Assembly: GCF_027596085.1 (NCBI RefSeq)
Contig: NC_072458.1
Coordinates: 16,972,433-17,036,432 of the forward strand
DNA: 64,000 nucleotides
Source of the DNA: Anoplopoma fimbria
Taxonomy: Eukaryota; Chordata; Actinopteri; Perciformes; Anoplopomatidae
Direction of reading: 5' to 3'
This document shows positions 1-11,299 of the stretch, piece by piece. Every line of letters starts with the position of its first letter. The first letter of the stretch is position 1. The notes beneath the pieces were generated by a model, which searched no databases, had not been told where the DNA came from, and saw only the letters and a program-made list of their open reading frames with translations. The position numbers and the translations under genes were made by a program.

Positions 1-957
1 AGAAAAAATAACTTCAATGAGGGCTAATGTGTTTGGCAAAAAAAACAAAAAACTGTTGTAATGATCATTAACGAAAATAGAAAATTAGATTTATATAACA
101 ATGGAACTTTGAGTGACTTTAATAGACCTTTTTCACAACAGACATTTTGATAAGTCATTGCAGGGAAAGCACAGGTGTAACTAGTAACACTAATGATGGC
201 TGCATTCCATTTAGATGAGCCTGTTCCAGGAGCAGCTATTGTGCATAATGTCTCATTGTAATGCTCAAAATGTGTGGCGGAAACAGGTGTATAATTCTTA
301 TCTACATTAAAGTAATGTACTAAATCAGTACTCAAATCTGATGTTTATCTATGTTATCCATTGTTGTCCAAAATCTATTCACCATGAACACACACACGCA
401 CCTTCCTGCTTCCCCAAATACTCAAAAGAGCACCAAATGTGAATAATTTTGCAGCTGAAATATTTCCTAACAAATGCACTTTTTACACCTTTTTTCTTTT
501 TTGCTTAATTCTACCCTGACCAGCGGTTTCACTAGAGTACTGAGCCTTTTTCATCATTAGAGTATTAGTATATTTTAGTCCATTGACGTCACCCTGACAT
601 CCTGGTTCAGCGCATTTTAAACATCATTCCTCAAAGATGGTGGTGATAACTTGTTTCAAAGCAGAGATGGCATACACGGAAAAAGTCCCATTCGTATTTG
701 GTTACACCTTAAGTGGAGCTGCCAGGATGATAAGATTCAAAATATGCAAAACTGTTGTCTTGAAGTAAAAACAACTTTTGTCACACCATACATAACCGTC
801 ACTTCTATTTGACCTTCAGAGAAGGTGAGGCTCTGTACTTTAGTATCAGATGACAAATAGTACGTCTTTCTGGGGAAAGGTAAGAAGGTTAATCTCTGCC
901 AGTAGGCAAACAAACACTGCTTTGTTGGATGAGCTGTGAGCCGAAGTCTGCGGAGGT

Positions 958-1239
958 TTAGCTCTGCAGGAGTGTGAGCTTCTCCAGAAAATCAAACAAG
1001 CACTGCATGCCTGTTGCCCGTTTCAGTATGATTAATGAATAGATACACTGCATCACATTGATCCACTGCTCACTCTCTGGAAAGTCCAGGAGTTTGCAGA
1101 AGATGTATGGCCCTCGTAATGTTAAATAGGTGAGGAAGCACTTAATAAGCAACTGAGTGGATCCCCCACGTGGAGAGGGATGGGGGTAGGAATTATTAAA
1201 GCATGACTTCCGCGTTTTTGTCTGCAGGTGGAAATGCAA
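958..1239 (-). other. Unassigned open frame, possible gene fragment
   Basis: The last ~60 codons (LRGPYIFCKLLDFPESEQW to the end) have a protein-like composition with alternating hydrophobic and charged residues, unlike most random frames here. No family was recognised and no partner exon was found. It could be chance or the end of a decayed exon. Confidence 0.2.
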
Positions 1240-1790
1240 AACAGTTTCCTTTTTCCTTTTTGGAGATTGTCCATGTAGATGACATTACCAATTCATGAGT
1301 CAAGCGATGTCCTGTTGTTCTGAATACAGAACACAAATGCATGACGACGGTGGTGTCGAGTATTAAATATTAATCCCCCCTCTAGATTTGGTAATGCGGC
1401 CTCTCCAGTTCCTGACCTGCATTCAGAGAGGAGTTTGGTCCCTTCTGAACAGGAAGACAGTGTGTAAGGCCACACTCAACCCACCTAAAAGTGTGTAAGT
1501 GTAAAACAAAACAGACAGCTGTGGCCTTGCCTGACTGTGAAGAGTGTTCTTCCAAAGTCTTCCAAAGAAAAGCAGTCGCTGTTTCACAAATTGTTCATAA
1601 CTGGCTTTATCATGAAGGCTGAGGAAGCTGCAAGTCAGTGTGAAACTCACAGACATTCAATCATGCATGGAATGGGTGTTCAGCTGAGGCAATTGCTAGT
1701 CATTATTCTCCTATTTCTGTTCCATCATGACTGACATGTCTATTATGTTGCTTCCTTCTACTGTCAACTATTCAAGAAAAGTATAATAGA
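1150..1790. repeat. Direct duplicate, copy A
   Basis: Matches 3793-4505 in the same orientation, with long identical stretches (for example around TCAGAGAGGAGTTTGGTCCC and AAAGAAAAGCAGTCGCTG) and small indels. In one plus-strand frame both copies keep a ...KEKQSLFHKL...KAEEAASQCE... reading. Copy A has a stop after LNPPKSV where copy B reads on, so a maintained protein is not supported. The source is unknown: a duplicated fragment of a decayed gene or an unclassified repeat. Confidence 0.7.
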
Positions 1791-3751
1791 AGTTTTAAAA
1801 GTTTTTTTTACAACTCTGACTATACTTCACCTTTAATTGTACAGTATATGGAAATTGTCCTTTATGCATGTTGGTATAATTTGTTCATGTCTCCACTATG
1901 ATTGGATTAGTGTATTATAGATATCATTAAGGAGGAAGCTGTGTGATGTCTGATAAATGTCCATAAGGGATGTCACTTGACTCAGCATTGGTTGGGGTTG
2001 AAGATTATCAGTTTGAAAAACAAACAAACTGGAAGTGCAGTTAGGTTTCCAGACGTCTGTAGCTCACTCTTCATCTCTGCTGCAGGTTAGAGGCTAAAGG
2101 ATACACTGCTATTGCATATGGTTATTGGCTAATAATTTCCCCCTAGCCGTAAATCAGAATGATTGAAACCAATGCATTGTCATATAGCCTCTTTTTCATG
2201 TAGCAATTTCATCTTCCGTCACCTTGGTCAGTTTGACTTAGAGGCCTAGCAGCAACTGATGATGTTTTCAATCTGGACAAAATGTCCTGAAAATGTTAGC
2301 TAACTTGGGAGAGTGTTTTGGTTCTTAACCTTCTTCCTCTTATGTCTTGATTTACTTAAACTTCCTATTATACCTGGTCCCAGTGGACGTGCATAGTGAC
2401 ACCGTCCCTCTGTCCTCTTTGACTCTGAGCTGCCACCATTTATCACGTATTGACCTGCTACACATTTACAATCTCTGGTTGAAGATGAACATCGTCAGGT
2501 GTCTGAATGGCAAATTAAGATTTTGATCTGCGTTGTCGCACGGAGGACAGCGGCTGTTTACAGAGAAACTATATCTGGCCTACGTGTGCCCGCATACAGA
2601 TGAAGATGACAATCTAGACAATAATGTGAAGAATCTTCTCCAGTACAGGCATGCCAGGGACTCTTATTAAGAATTACAGTTGCCTGTTTAAAGCAGGAGG
2701 AGGAATGTCTGGCGGTCTGGGGCCATTTCTGCAAGATAAATGACAGACAGGATATTTCCCACTGCTGCTTATACTGTTGCAACAGTGTTTGTCTTTGAAT
2801 GATTGGACTGGTGTTCCTTAATGAGACTCACCTTTGAGCTTGGTGAGGAAACATCCAGGAATGCCAGCAATTCAAAACATCTACTTCACTGTGTATTCTC
2901 TAGGCTGTGAGCAAGTTCTTTGAAGTCATGACACTTGACACAAAAGTTAGGCATTTATGCAGTGAAACCAAGTCTCCTTCTGTCCCTGAACCAGGTCTAC
3001 TTCCTTCCTGCTGGTCCTGGCTATTTGGTTATGACTAGACTTCATGTTTTGGTATCAGCGGGCATGTTCGGACCGGCGGTGCTGATAGGCCAGTCTGTCC
3101 CCAGTCTGTCCCCAAGCCACTGTGGTCCCAGCAAACAAAACCAGGAAGAGCAGGAATGTACCGAGGCTGGCTTTTACTGTAATCGCAACCAGTTTGGACT
3201 GGAACTGTACAACTACAAGTGAAAACACAAAAACAGTTGATGTGTCACAATGTTTCATATTGTGCAGATAATGTCCTAACCTTGTTCTATAAAAAAAATT
3301 ATATATATATATAATTTGCAGTACTTCTAACACCAAATGATGATGACTGTGATCTGACCTCCCCTTGTTTCTGAAGGATGGGGAGTCTGTTTCACTTTTT
3401 AACACCTCAAATTCATATATTTCAGCATTCCCCTGCAGGATTTAATTAAAAAATAATTTGAATGGTAGCAAATTATTGTTCTAGTGTGCACAGTGGATTG
3501 TAAAGGTGTGCTTTGCTACATGCAGACGACCACAATCCTGTCACAGTTTCAGTTTTACCATCACACTAGATCTTATCTTCAGCAGAAGTAATTTGCTCCT
3601 TCTTGTCTGCATTACAACCAAAAGATTTTCTGTTTTTTTTAAGGTTGATTGTCATTTAAAGTTGGCCTTTATTATGATGCTATGTTTGCCATTAATTGGG
3701 AGATTGTAAATGTTTTTTTGTGTTTATTTTTCACATTGGTGATGATACCGT

Positions 3752-3754
<3 letters not shown>
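1791..3754. other. Intergenic, no gene recognised
   Basis: Moderately AT-rich sequence. The open frame at 2935-3222 (plus) has no recognised domain and no splice partner. Confidence 0.4.
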
Positions 3755-3790
<36 letters not shown>

Positions 3791-3792
3791 AG

Positions 3793-4505
3793 TGGATACC
3801 CCATGTATGTGGAGTGGATACCCCATGTAGAAAGGAATGGGGGTAAAAATCCTTCGATGACTTCCACGTGTTTGTCTGCATTTGCAGGTGGAACAACAGA
3901 AGAGTTTCCTTTTTTGGAGATTGCCTGCGTAAATTACCAATTGATGAGTCAGTCGATGTCGTGTTGTTTTCGATACCAAACACAATTGTATGACGTTGAG
4001 AATTAAATATTAATCAACCTTCTGCACTTGGTAATGCAGCCGCTCCCATTCCTGACCTGCATTCAGAGAGGAGTTTGGTCCCTTCTGAACAGGAAGACAA
4101 TGTGTAAGGCCACACTCAACTCACCTTTAGACTATCTAAAAGTGTGTAAGTGTAAAACAAAACAGACGGCCATGGCCTTGCCTGACTGGGAAGAGTGTTC
4201 TTGGTGTGAATTTCAATGTTCTGTGAAGTCGTCCAAAGAAAAGCAGTCGCTGTTTCACAAATTGTGCATAACTGACTTTATCATAAAGGCTGAGGAAGCT
4301 GCAAGTCAGTGTGAGCTGTCACAGTTCTCCCCAAAAATAAACATAGAATGGGTTTTTCAGCTGAGGCCATTGATAGTCATTACACTCAGTTGGTATTGTG
4401 TGCTGTTATTCCACAATGACTGATGTCTACCTTAATTTCACCTTCGACTACTCAAGAAAAGTAGAACAAGAGCTCACAAACTTTTTCTTACAGCTCAGAC
4501 CATAC
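3793..4505. repeat. Direct duplicate, copy B
   Basis: Partner of 1150-1790, about 2.65 kb away in the same orientation and slightly longer. It lies immediately after a TA microsatellite (3755-3786) and begins with two near copies of GTGGATACCCCATGTA. The plus-strand frame at 4028-4423 is open for 131 codons but has no recognisable domain. Confidence 0.7.
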
Positions 4506-7500
4506 TTCACTTAAATCATGCAGTATATAATCAGTGTCCATCAACACCACACTCAAAAAGTTTGCAGTTTAATTATGCACACTGGCATCTAATTTATTAT
4601 TTTCATGAATCTATTCGGGAATATAGTTTATTGCAGACTGAATATCTACACTAATGTACTAATTACATTCCCATCAGCCTCAGCTGTGCTTTGTTTTCAC
4701 AACTAATTAAAGCTTATAGATTTATAGATAAAGATCTCGCTCCCCACCATATAGTCATTTCCATACAGTCCCTAAATCAAGTTATTTAATTGCTAAATGT
4801 ACATTAAGTACAATGCCCTCGCCTTAAATGTGTGGATGCAAAAGAACAACAGGCTGGAGCACAGCGAGACTTTCACAAACAATTATAATCACACAATCAT
4901 GATTTACTATCAGCCAGCATGTCAGGGAGGAAAACAACGAGGGCAACAACATGGAATAAGAACTTACACAGACCAAAACAATGCAACTAGTGTTATGGTA
5001 ACAGCGTGATTAAGGTTGCAATCTCAATCCCACATCCAGCCCGTATCAGTTCCCTTCTCAAACAGCAGACATGCTCCTGTTTTTCCTTTGTTTCTTTTCC
5101 GCTCCCGGTTCTCTCCTGCGCTCAAGGAATTTGGATGGAATGCAGAAAAAGCATCCTGTTTTCACACTTAGTCAGCTATTGACACTCTGTGGTGGCCGCT
5201 GGGGGGGTCCGAGTTCTTACTGACGTCAGGGTGAATAACTAGGATGTCACTACACGGCGTAATGGAGACACAGGTGGAATTATTGGTCCTTTTTTTTTTA
5301 TCCCAAAATACCTCCACTCCTAGTCTCACAAAAACACAATCCAATTGCACTGCACATAAAATACGAGCAAAGAGCATCACATTAACCTGTAATTGACTTT
5401 GAATGGTGCTTATTCCCCATTTATTGTTATTATCTATCATTCCTTAAACACCTGACCTGTAACCTGGGATGTCCTGTAGATAAATGGAAGTCTCCGACAT
5501 CCTCCATAATAAACACTCTCTGCGCTCATGTCCGTCTTGCAGAACAGCCTATCTAAAGTAAACATCAGCATATGGAGCAACAAGGGGACAGACTCAACAC
5601 CAGGAAGAGATAACCACAGCACCTTACATGATGGACAAATAAATGCTGTGCATGTTAACCACATACTTTTCAGAACAGCATGTGTCTCCCTGTTCTGTTG
5701 TTGAACGTTGAGCATGACTTCAAAGTAGACACACCTGTTGTTTTTCTGCACATTCAGGCTGAAGAGAAGGCTGGAACAGAGCCTACTCAAAGTGTTTTAT
5801 TGACAGCAACATGAATGAGGTGGCCATGGCCATGAAACCTTTTTTGAATTAATCCTAATTCATGTATATGTAGGGTTATCCATCAACTGAATTCTGCATG
5901 TGCCAATATTGAAGTTAAACTTTTATTGAGCAAGATGTTTTTTGTTCTCAAGTTCACCCAAGTAGACCCATAGATTTATCTTTCAACCCATTTTACACCG
6001 TAGTCTTTTAAAAAGCACAATGTATTAAGAAATGACCAATTATAACGTCAACGTTCTGTTCTTTTTTTTGGCAATGGTTTTATTATAAACTTTGAGCAAT
6101 GACAAAGAAAGTGGAGGAAAAACAGATGAATAGCCTAGTGCTGGGTTCACACTATGAGCAACACATTAACAGGCTACAAGTCATTTTACACAAAGCTACA
6201 AACTGACGGCAGACAGCTGCCGCTGACACGCTACAAATCAAAGTTGAGCTGCCCTATCTCGCTTTTTTTAGCACTCCATTAATTCGGTCGAACAATGACA
6301 TGTTTCTGTTTCAGCCTGTTCCATTCAATCAAAAAATATATATGCCGTTAGTCAGTTCCCAGTGCTATTTGACGACATAACTACTTCAATGAAGCAACAC
6401 TGTAGGATAAGGTGCTGTCACACCTATAGTTGGCTCATTTGGTCAAACTGTAAACATGAAGCCATGCAGAGTGATTGGACTTGGACTACTGTCACCCTGC
6501 ATCATCAGGACCCACATGGGGGGACATCGAATTTTGGTGACAGCCTTTGAAGGTGCATTCACACAGATAGAGAAGCACATATTCATCTCTGGTCATTTGG
6601 GAGAATTTGACAGCTGGACCATTTGTGTTAATTCACCCCAAAATGCCGATTTACCAAATGTACATTAGCTGAAAGCTAGCTGGCAGCGAGTTTTTGTGAC
6701 AGCTCAGCCTCTGAAATCAAAGCTCACCAGAAACTCCAGTTCTTTCTGTTTTTTCCTCCATTATCTCCTTTTCCCTCTCATATCTGTATAATTATGAAAC
6801 AGATTCAGAAAGCTCCCTGATACGTGCAATAGTAATAGTAAATTTGCTCAAGTTGAAACATTTTCAATGACACTGAAATGTCAGTGTTATTCATAATGTT
6901 TCAACCGTAATCGTAATCCTTTAAGGGAAAATTATTTTAAATGCACTGTGAAAGTAGGATACAACACACTGCCGTTTGAGCTGATGTTCACTTTCTGATT
7001 GATCGGGGACAATACCCACACTCATGGATTTAATATGGATTTAATACTTTCAGACCACAAACGCACCACACCAAGTCCTAGACGCTAGTTTTCAAGAGGT
7101 CTTGGTGCGGTTGTGTAGTCCGCTCTAGAGTGTGTTTTAAGTGAACCAAACACATTAGATGTGAATCTTTTATAGCGTGGGGCTATTTGGTGTCCATCAG
7201 GAAAATAAACTCAACCAACGTTAAATAAAGGTAGACAGCTTTTAACTGGCTCTTGATGCAACTAGATGATAGGATTAGCTGGCCTTGCTGAAATATTCTT
7301 TGGTATTTTTAAACAACTGTTCTTCAATGAACTGAAAAGCTAATTTCTTTCAATTTCAATTTCCTACTGGATGAAAGAAGAGGAAAAGGTTTGGACATAA
7401 TTTCTATACTGAAATCTTCTGCTGCAGGTCATGACAATATTGGGCCTTTTTTAAAATCCAATCAGTTTCCTTTTGGACTATACACTTAATGTGCAATGGT

Positions 7501-7839
7501 GTTACACCCAGAGACTTGTGTTTAAGTCCAGCAAGAATTAAGTTCTTAACAATAAGGGTCAAAGTTCATCGAACAGATGTAAATAAATTGACATAATATT
7601 CAGTCTAAGGTGTCAGTGTTCCTAGAAGAAGAAAAGTATTACCTCCAAAAAGAAAAGAAAAGTAAACATGAATCAGTGTTAGTTCAAACTGTAGTTGCAG
7701 TATTGAATTTGTGCAAACGATAGTTCAAATATTTGTTTTCTGTGTTTTCTGCAACATGCAGTTTGTAGCTGAAGATCAAGTGAGTGACAGAACAATTCAT
7801 TATCAGAGTCAAATAATAAAATCAACATTCTCGTACAGA
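4506..7839. other. Intergenic, no gene recognised
   Basis: AT-rich DNA between duplicate copy B and the edn2 3' end. Stretches near 6140-6240 (CTGGGTTCACACTATGAG) and 7060-7150 look like old DNA-transposon ends but could not be bounded. Short open frames appear to be chance. Confidence 0.35.
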
Positions 7840-9106
7840 TTTCTTTCTTGCATTTTTATTTTCATATACAAAAATTCAGTGCATCATTCATACAAATATA
7901 AATACATCTCTGAATAAGTTAGAGAATAAATAAATTCTATATACAATTCAGCATTTAACAGTACATGTTTAAGGCGGTAAACTGGATGAATATTTTCATG
8001 TACAACGAAGGTTTATATTTCCATGTGTCTGTGAGTTGACTACAATCAAATGGAGCGAATTGATTCATGGAACAGGAAAAAGTGCAGGACAAATAGCTTT
8101 TGAAGTGCATAACACAAGTCGAGAGTCATTGTTCCCCAGTGGCTAATTACAGAGGAATTAAGTGAACATTTGTCAGGGGAGAATAACAATTGTTGCATTT
8201 TTTGGCAAACTGCATGCCATTGAAACCTTCTCGCTTATCTTAAAATCAAAACATTAAACTGGAGCTATGTAATAAACACTTGGTCCAACACAATAGACCT
8301 AATGTTGTTGTTATGCTAGCAGAAAGTTAACTGAATATGTGTGTGTGTGTAGAGGAGCTGACAATAGACCTTGTATAAAAGCTAATTGTGTGTGAGATAA
8401 ATCCCAAAGAGATGACCTTCATTTCTCTGAGGCCAAATGTGCCAAGAGTGAACAAGTTGCCACGTTCAAGTACTGCCTGATAATTAAAAAGCAATTTGCT
8501 TATTTGCCCTAAAGACTAGGTAGAGCAGCAGATTCCAGCTCTGATACAGAGGAATATAAAAGATTAATATGAAGAACACTAGAGTAAACATTGACAAACA
8601 ATTCCCAACTACATACAGAGCTGATATGACTCTGGAATATGTAATGAAGCTATACTCTTCAGTGCAGGTGAGTTGTGGATTATAAACTGTCCATTCAGAC
8701 GAGTCGCAGGAGTGCTCTTAAAACCAAAAACCCTGGATAAGTGACTGATCTGTCGGTGTAAACTTTCTTGATGTGGTTCCCAAAAAGGACAGCTACCAGG
8801 CTTCCATGTTTCAAGAAATGTTCAAAGAGAGTTGAATAAATAACTCTAGACGTCTCCACCCAGCATTGTTCCTGCTGTGGGGCTTCTGTCTCTGTGGGCT
8901 GCCAGTCCTTCGAAGCTCTGCCATGTTGATCAAATGGTGGATCCACTGCTTCTTTTATCCTTCCAGCTCCACATCCCCAGAGTTGGTAAGACTCTTAACA
9001 CCTTCCAAAACCCTGATGCTGGCATTGAAGGTAGCTGGACGAGACTCCAGCCCATGGAGGTTTGAATCCATGGAGGTTGAACTGCTTCTGGTGTTTGCAC
9101 AGTCCA
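7840..9106 (-). other. edn2: edn2 3'UTR (probable), AU-rich
   Basis: About 1.25 kb follows the stop codon before a canonical AATAAA on the minus strand (7855-7860). Near its end the minus strand contains TTATTTATT (7925-7933), the class II AU-rich nonamer, plus further ATTTA-type pentamers. AU-rich elements destabilise endothelin-1 mRNA, so a similar role is likely. The UTR extent is inferred from the polyadenylation signal alone. Confidence 0.55.
7855..7860 (-). terminator. edn2: Polyadenylation signal AATAAA, probably edn2
   Basis: Canonical hexamer on the minus strand about 1.25 kb after the edn2 stop. It is the first well-placed one after the AU-rich cluster; cleavage would fall near 7835-7845. 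Confidence 0.5.
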
Positions 9107-11129
9107 CTACGTCCTTGTTCTGCTGCTCAGTCTGTTTACTCTGTTTACGATCGCAACGTTAGACTTGACCACAGATCTGTAGGGAAGAACAAGATACAAC
9201 AGGTGAGCTTCATATGTCTTTGAAAGGACCATCTACCACGGCACAGTATGGATCTAAAGGTTGATCCTTAAGTTCTTGTTCACGTACCTAAAAGATTCCA
9301 GCAATTTGTTGCTGCTTGTGCCTGCAGACTCCACCAATGGGCCCACGACATCCGTCCTTGGATTCTTTGAGCTGTTGAGAAATACAACAACAGCATTAAT
9401 ATGAGGACATGTAACCCTCCCAATGCTTTTGGGAATTAAACCTCTACAAACTGAGGATTTTTGTCTGGCATTATTAGCTTAATTGAAGCAAAAGAAGTTC
9501 AAGGTCTAGTAAGCAATTTCCTTGGAATTCTGAACTAATATATCTCTAGATGCCTTATGGCCAGGAATGCAGGGCGCGCCGTCCATAACCACCTAGAATA
9601 ACGTCTAGAGACGGTGACTAATCTATACTGGTGGTTTCATGAACGCAATAACTGAAAGAGGCCACAAACATTTCCTTGAGCAAAAGCAGGAATCTAAACT
9701 TTCTAAAATTGCAGCATTTCTTATAAACATTTGTGGCTTATTTCAAGGCCTCAAATATTCCATTATTTGCAGTATGACTACTACCCATAGACTGTGGTAA
9801 CATTATCACACGCTTAATCATTTTGCCTCCGCTCTGATTCATTTTCTACATCAACATACTTCACGGTTTTTCACACATGGCTGACAATGGAAGACACAGA
9901 GTCATCTTTGATACTATCGAGCATCCAAAGGAGAGGACACATGATCGGACATTCTTGTTTTGTTGTAGGTCTAGGTAGATTCAAAGAATGTAGGGAGAGG
10001 GCGGTTACCTTTCATGGCAGAAGCCGGAGCAGGTTTTATCGGCTGTGTTGTGGCATTCGCATCGCTCAGCTGAACGGCGGCGGCGGCGAGACAGGGGACT
10101 TCCAAGGCCATAAGGAATGAGCTTACTGTGAAGGAAAACGAAACATGTTAGGACAGTGTTGGAGAAAGCATTTGGTATCTGGAATGAGTTTCAAAATCGT
10201 AATTTAGGGCTGTTGGGGTAGAAGGGTTTACTTCATCTCCCAGTCTAGTAACAAATGTAGCTCCCTGAGTCTGAAGTGGTCTGATGCCTCACCTTGGCGT
10301 GTTGACCCAGATAATATCCAGGTGGCAGAAGTAGATGCATTCTTTATCATCCCAGCTGTTACAGGAGCAGCGTTTGGTCCTGACTCTGTGTTGGCGTGGA
10401 GCCTGAGGTGGCAGCTCTGCCTGGTCTGATAAGGGGAGTCCACAACCTAGAAGAAAGCACAAAGGATCCCGAGATTAAAAAAGCGCAGACTAATCCTTTG
10501 CAGTGTGACTGGGCAGTTTGTGACAATCGCATGTAAACACAAAGAAATCCACTCGGCAGGTTAACACCCACAAATAAGCTTGTGATTAATGGTGGAACAT
10601 ATGTATTGTATTATAAAAACAAGGAACTTATGCCAAGTCAAACATTCCTGCATGCAGTGGTGGTATCAATAATCCTGTGGCAGCAATGTGATGATTTATT
10701 AATGAAAGGTGGGTGTATAATCGAAGGTAAATGTTCCCTGGAACACAGCTCTTGTATTGTACTTCCTGTGTTTACTTGCAAAGGCTGTAGTTAATGTCAT
10801 AACAGCATCGTCTTGTTTTGCTCAACTAATCTGTGCTTTTTTTTTTTTACTATTTTTGTAAAATATCTTATTTTAGTAATCCTCAAACCCTGAAACCTTC
10901 ATCTAAACCAGCCAAGAAAGAACTGATAATTAATTAATTGCATGCGGCCTGAATAGGATTTATAATGAAATAAAATGTATACATTACAATTTAAAATCTA
11001 CAATAGTAGTTAACAAAAAAAAATCTAGAATTCCAAGAAACCAAATAAAAGGTACTTACTCTCTTGCAGAGCCATGCAGATGATGAATAAAGTCAGCGTC
11101 TTGCACATGAAAGAAGCCATCGTCCTCAT
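9107..11129 (-). CDS. edn2: Preproendothelin-2, five coding exons
   Basis: Encodes the precursor of a secreted 21-residue vasoconstrictor peptide that acts on endothelin GPCRs. Coding exons, all with GT/AG borders and matching phases, are 11129-11060, 10446-10293, 10125-10009, 9371-9288 and 9176-9107. They total 495 nt, giving 164 residues plus a TAG stop. Exon 1 is almost entirely a signal peptide ([20 protein letters not shown]); a second Met at codon 4 could also start. Exon 2 carries a furin-type RTKR site and the mature peptide, followed by Trp21-Val22, the usual endothelin-converting-enzyme cut. Exon 3 carries an RRRR site and the cysteine-paired endothelin-like domain. Trp at mature position 6 and neighbouring hivep3 favour edn2 over edn1, edn3 or edn4. 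The family assignment is very secure and the paralogue assignment good. Confidence 0.93.
10009..10125 (-). CDS. edn2: edn2 exon 3: tetrabasic site and endothelin-like domain
   Basis: After splicing the frame reads [13 protein letters not shown], then RRRR, then a 15-residue cysteine motif with CxC...C...C spacing ([15 protein letters not shown]). This is the endothelin-like propeptide module found after big endothelin in all family members; it is not known to be a ligand. The YGLG motif before the basic cluster is typical of endothelin precursors. The exon ends with phase 2 at a gtaacc donor. Confidence 0.9.
10293..10446 (-). CDS. edn2: edn2 exon 2: furin site and mature endothelin peptide
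   Basis: The exon starts after a cttctag acceptor and ends at a gtgagg donor. The mature 21-mer is encoded at 10369-10307, directly after RTKR. Cysteines are at positions 1, 3, 11 and 15, the invariant endothelin spacing, and the C-terminal hexapeptide HLDIIW is unchanged. Compared with human ET-2 (from memory), it reads N for S at position 4, D for L at 7 and I for V at 12. The next residues, VNTP, continue big endothelin. The long reading frame on this exon in another phase is a shadow. Confidence 0.95.
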
Positions 11130-11250
11130 CCTGTGTCTGATGTTCTGAGATGTTAATGCAGCAGCAGTAAGTTGTCACACTTCAAGAGGTGCAGACAAGT
11201 CTTTGCAGATGAGTGTGTTGAGGCTGAGGAGCTGCAACAGGTGCTTTGTG
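11130..11250 (-). promoter_or_regulatory. edn2: edn2 5'UTR and probable transcription start region
   Basis: This is sequence between the start codon and a TATA-like box. The expected start is about 25-30 bases downstream of the box, giving a 5'UTR of roughly 115-120 nt. The exact start site is inferred and not visible. Confidence 0.5.
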
Positions 11251-11272
11251 TTCACTTGCTTGCCAGTGCATC

Positions 11273-11280
11273 TACTTATA
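11273..11280 (-). promoter_or_regulatory. edn2: TATA box of edn2
   Basis: Reads TATAAGTA on the minus strand, about 145 bases upstream of the start codon. Endothelin genes typically have TATA-type inducible promoters. A GATA-containing stretch (about 11303-11311) and a TGACAC sequence (about 11334-11339) lie just upstream. They resemble the GATA and AP-1 arrangement known for EDN1, but this is only suggestive. Confidence 0.55.
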
Positions 11281-11299
11281 CATACCCCCCACCCCCCTT

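Noticed and set aside
24..335. 103-codon minus-strand frame, considered as a guanylin-like or other secreted peptide
   Set aside because: No signal peptide and no guanylin C-terminal cysteine pattern; no splice partners found.
8866..9162. Plus-strand 98-codon frame with hydrophobic segments
   Set aside because: Antisense to the edn2 terminal exon and 3'UTR, without splice or promoter support.
10228..10443. Minus-strand 71-codon frame starting MDSPYQTRQ
   Set aside because: Wrong frame of edn2 exon 2; the correct spliced frame contains the endothelin cysteine pattern.
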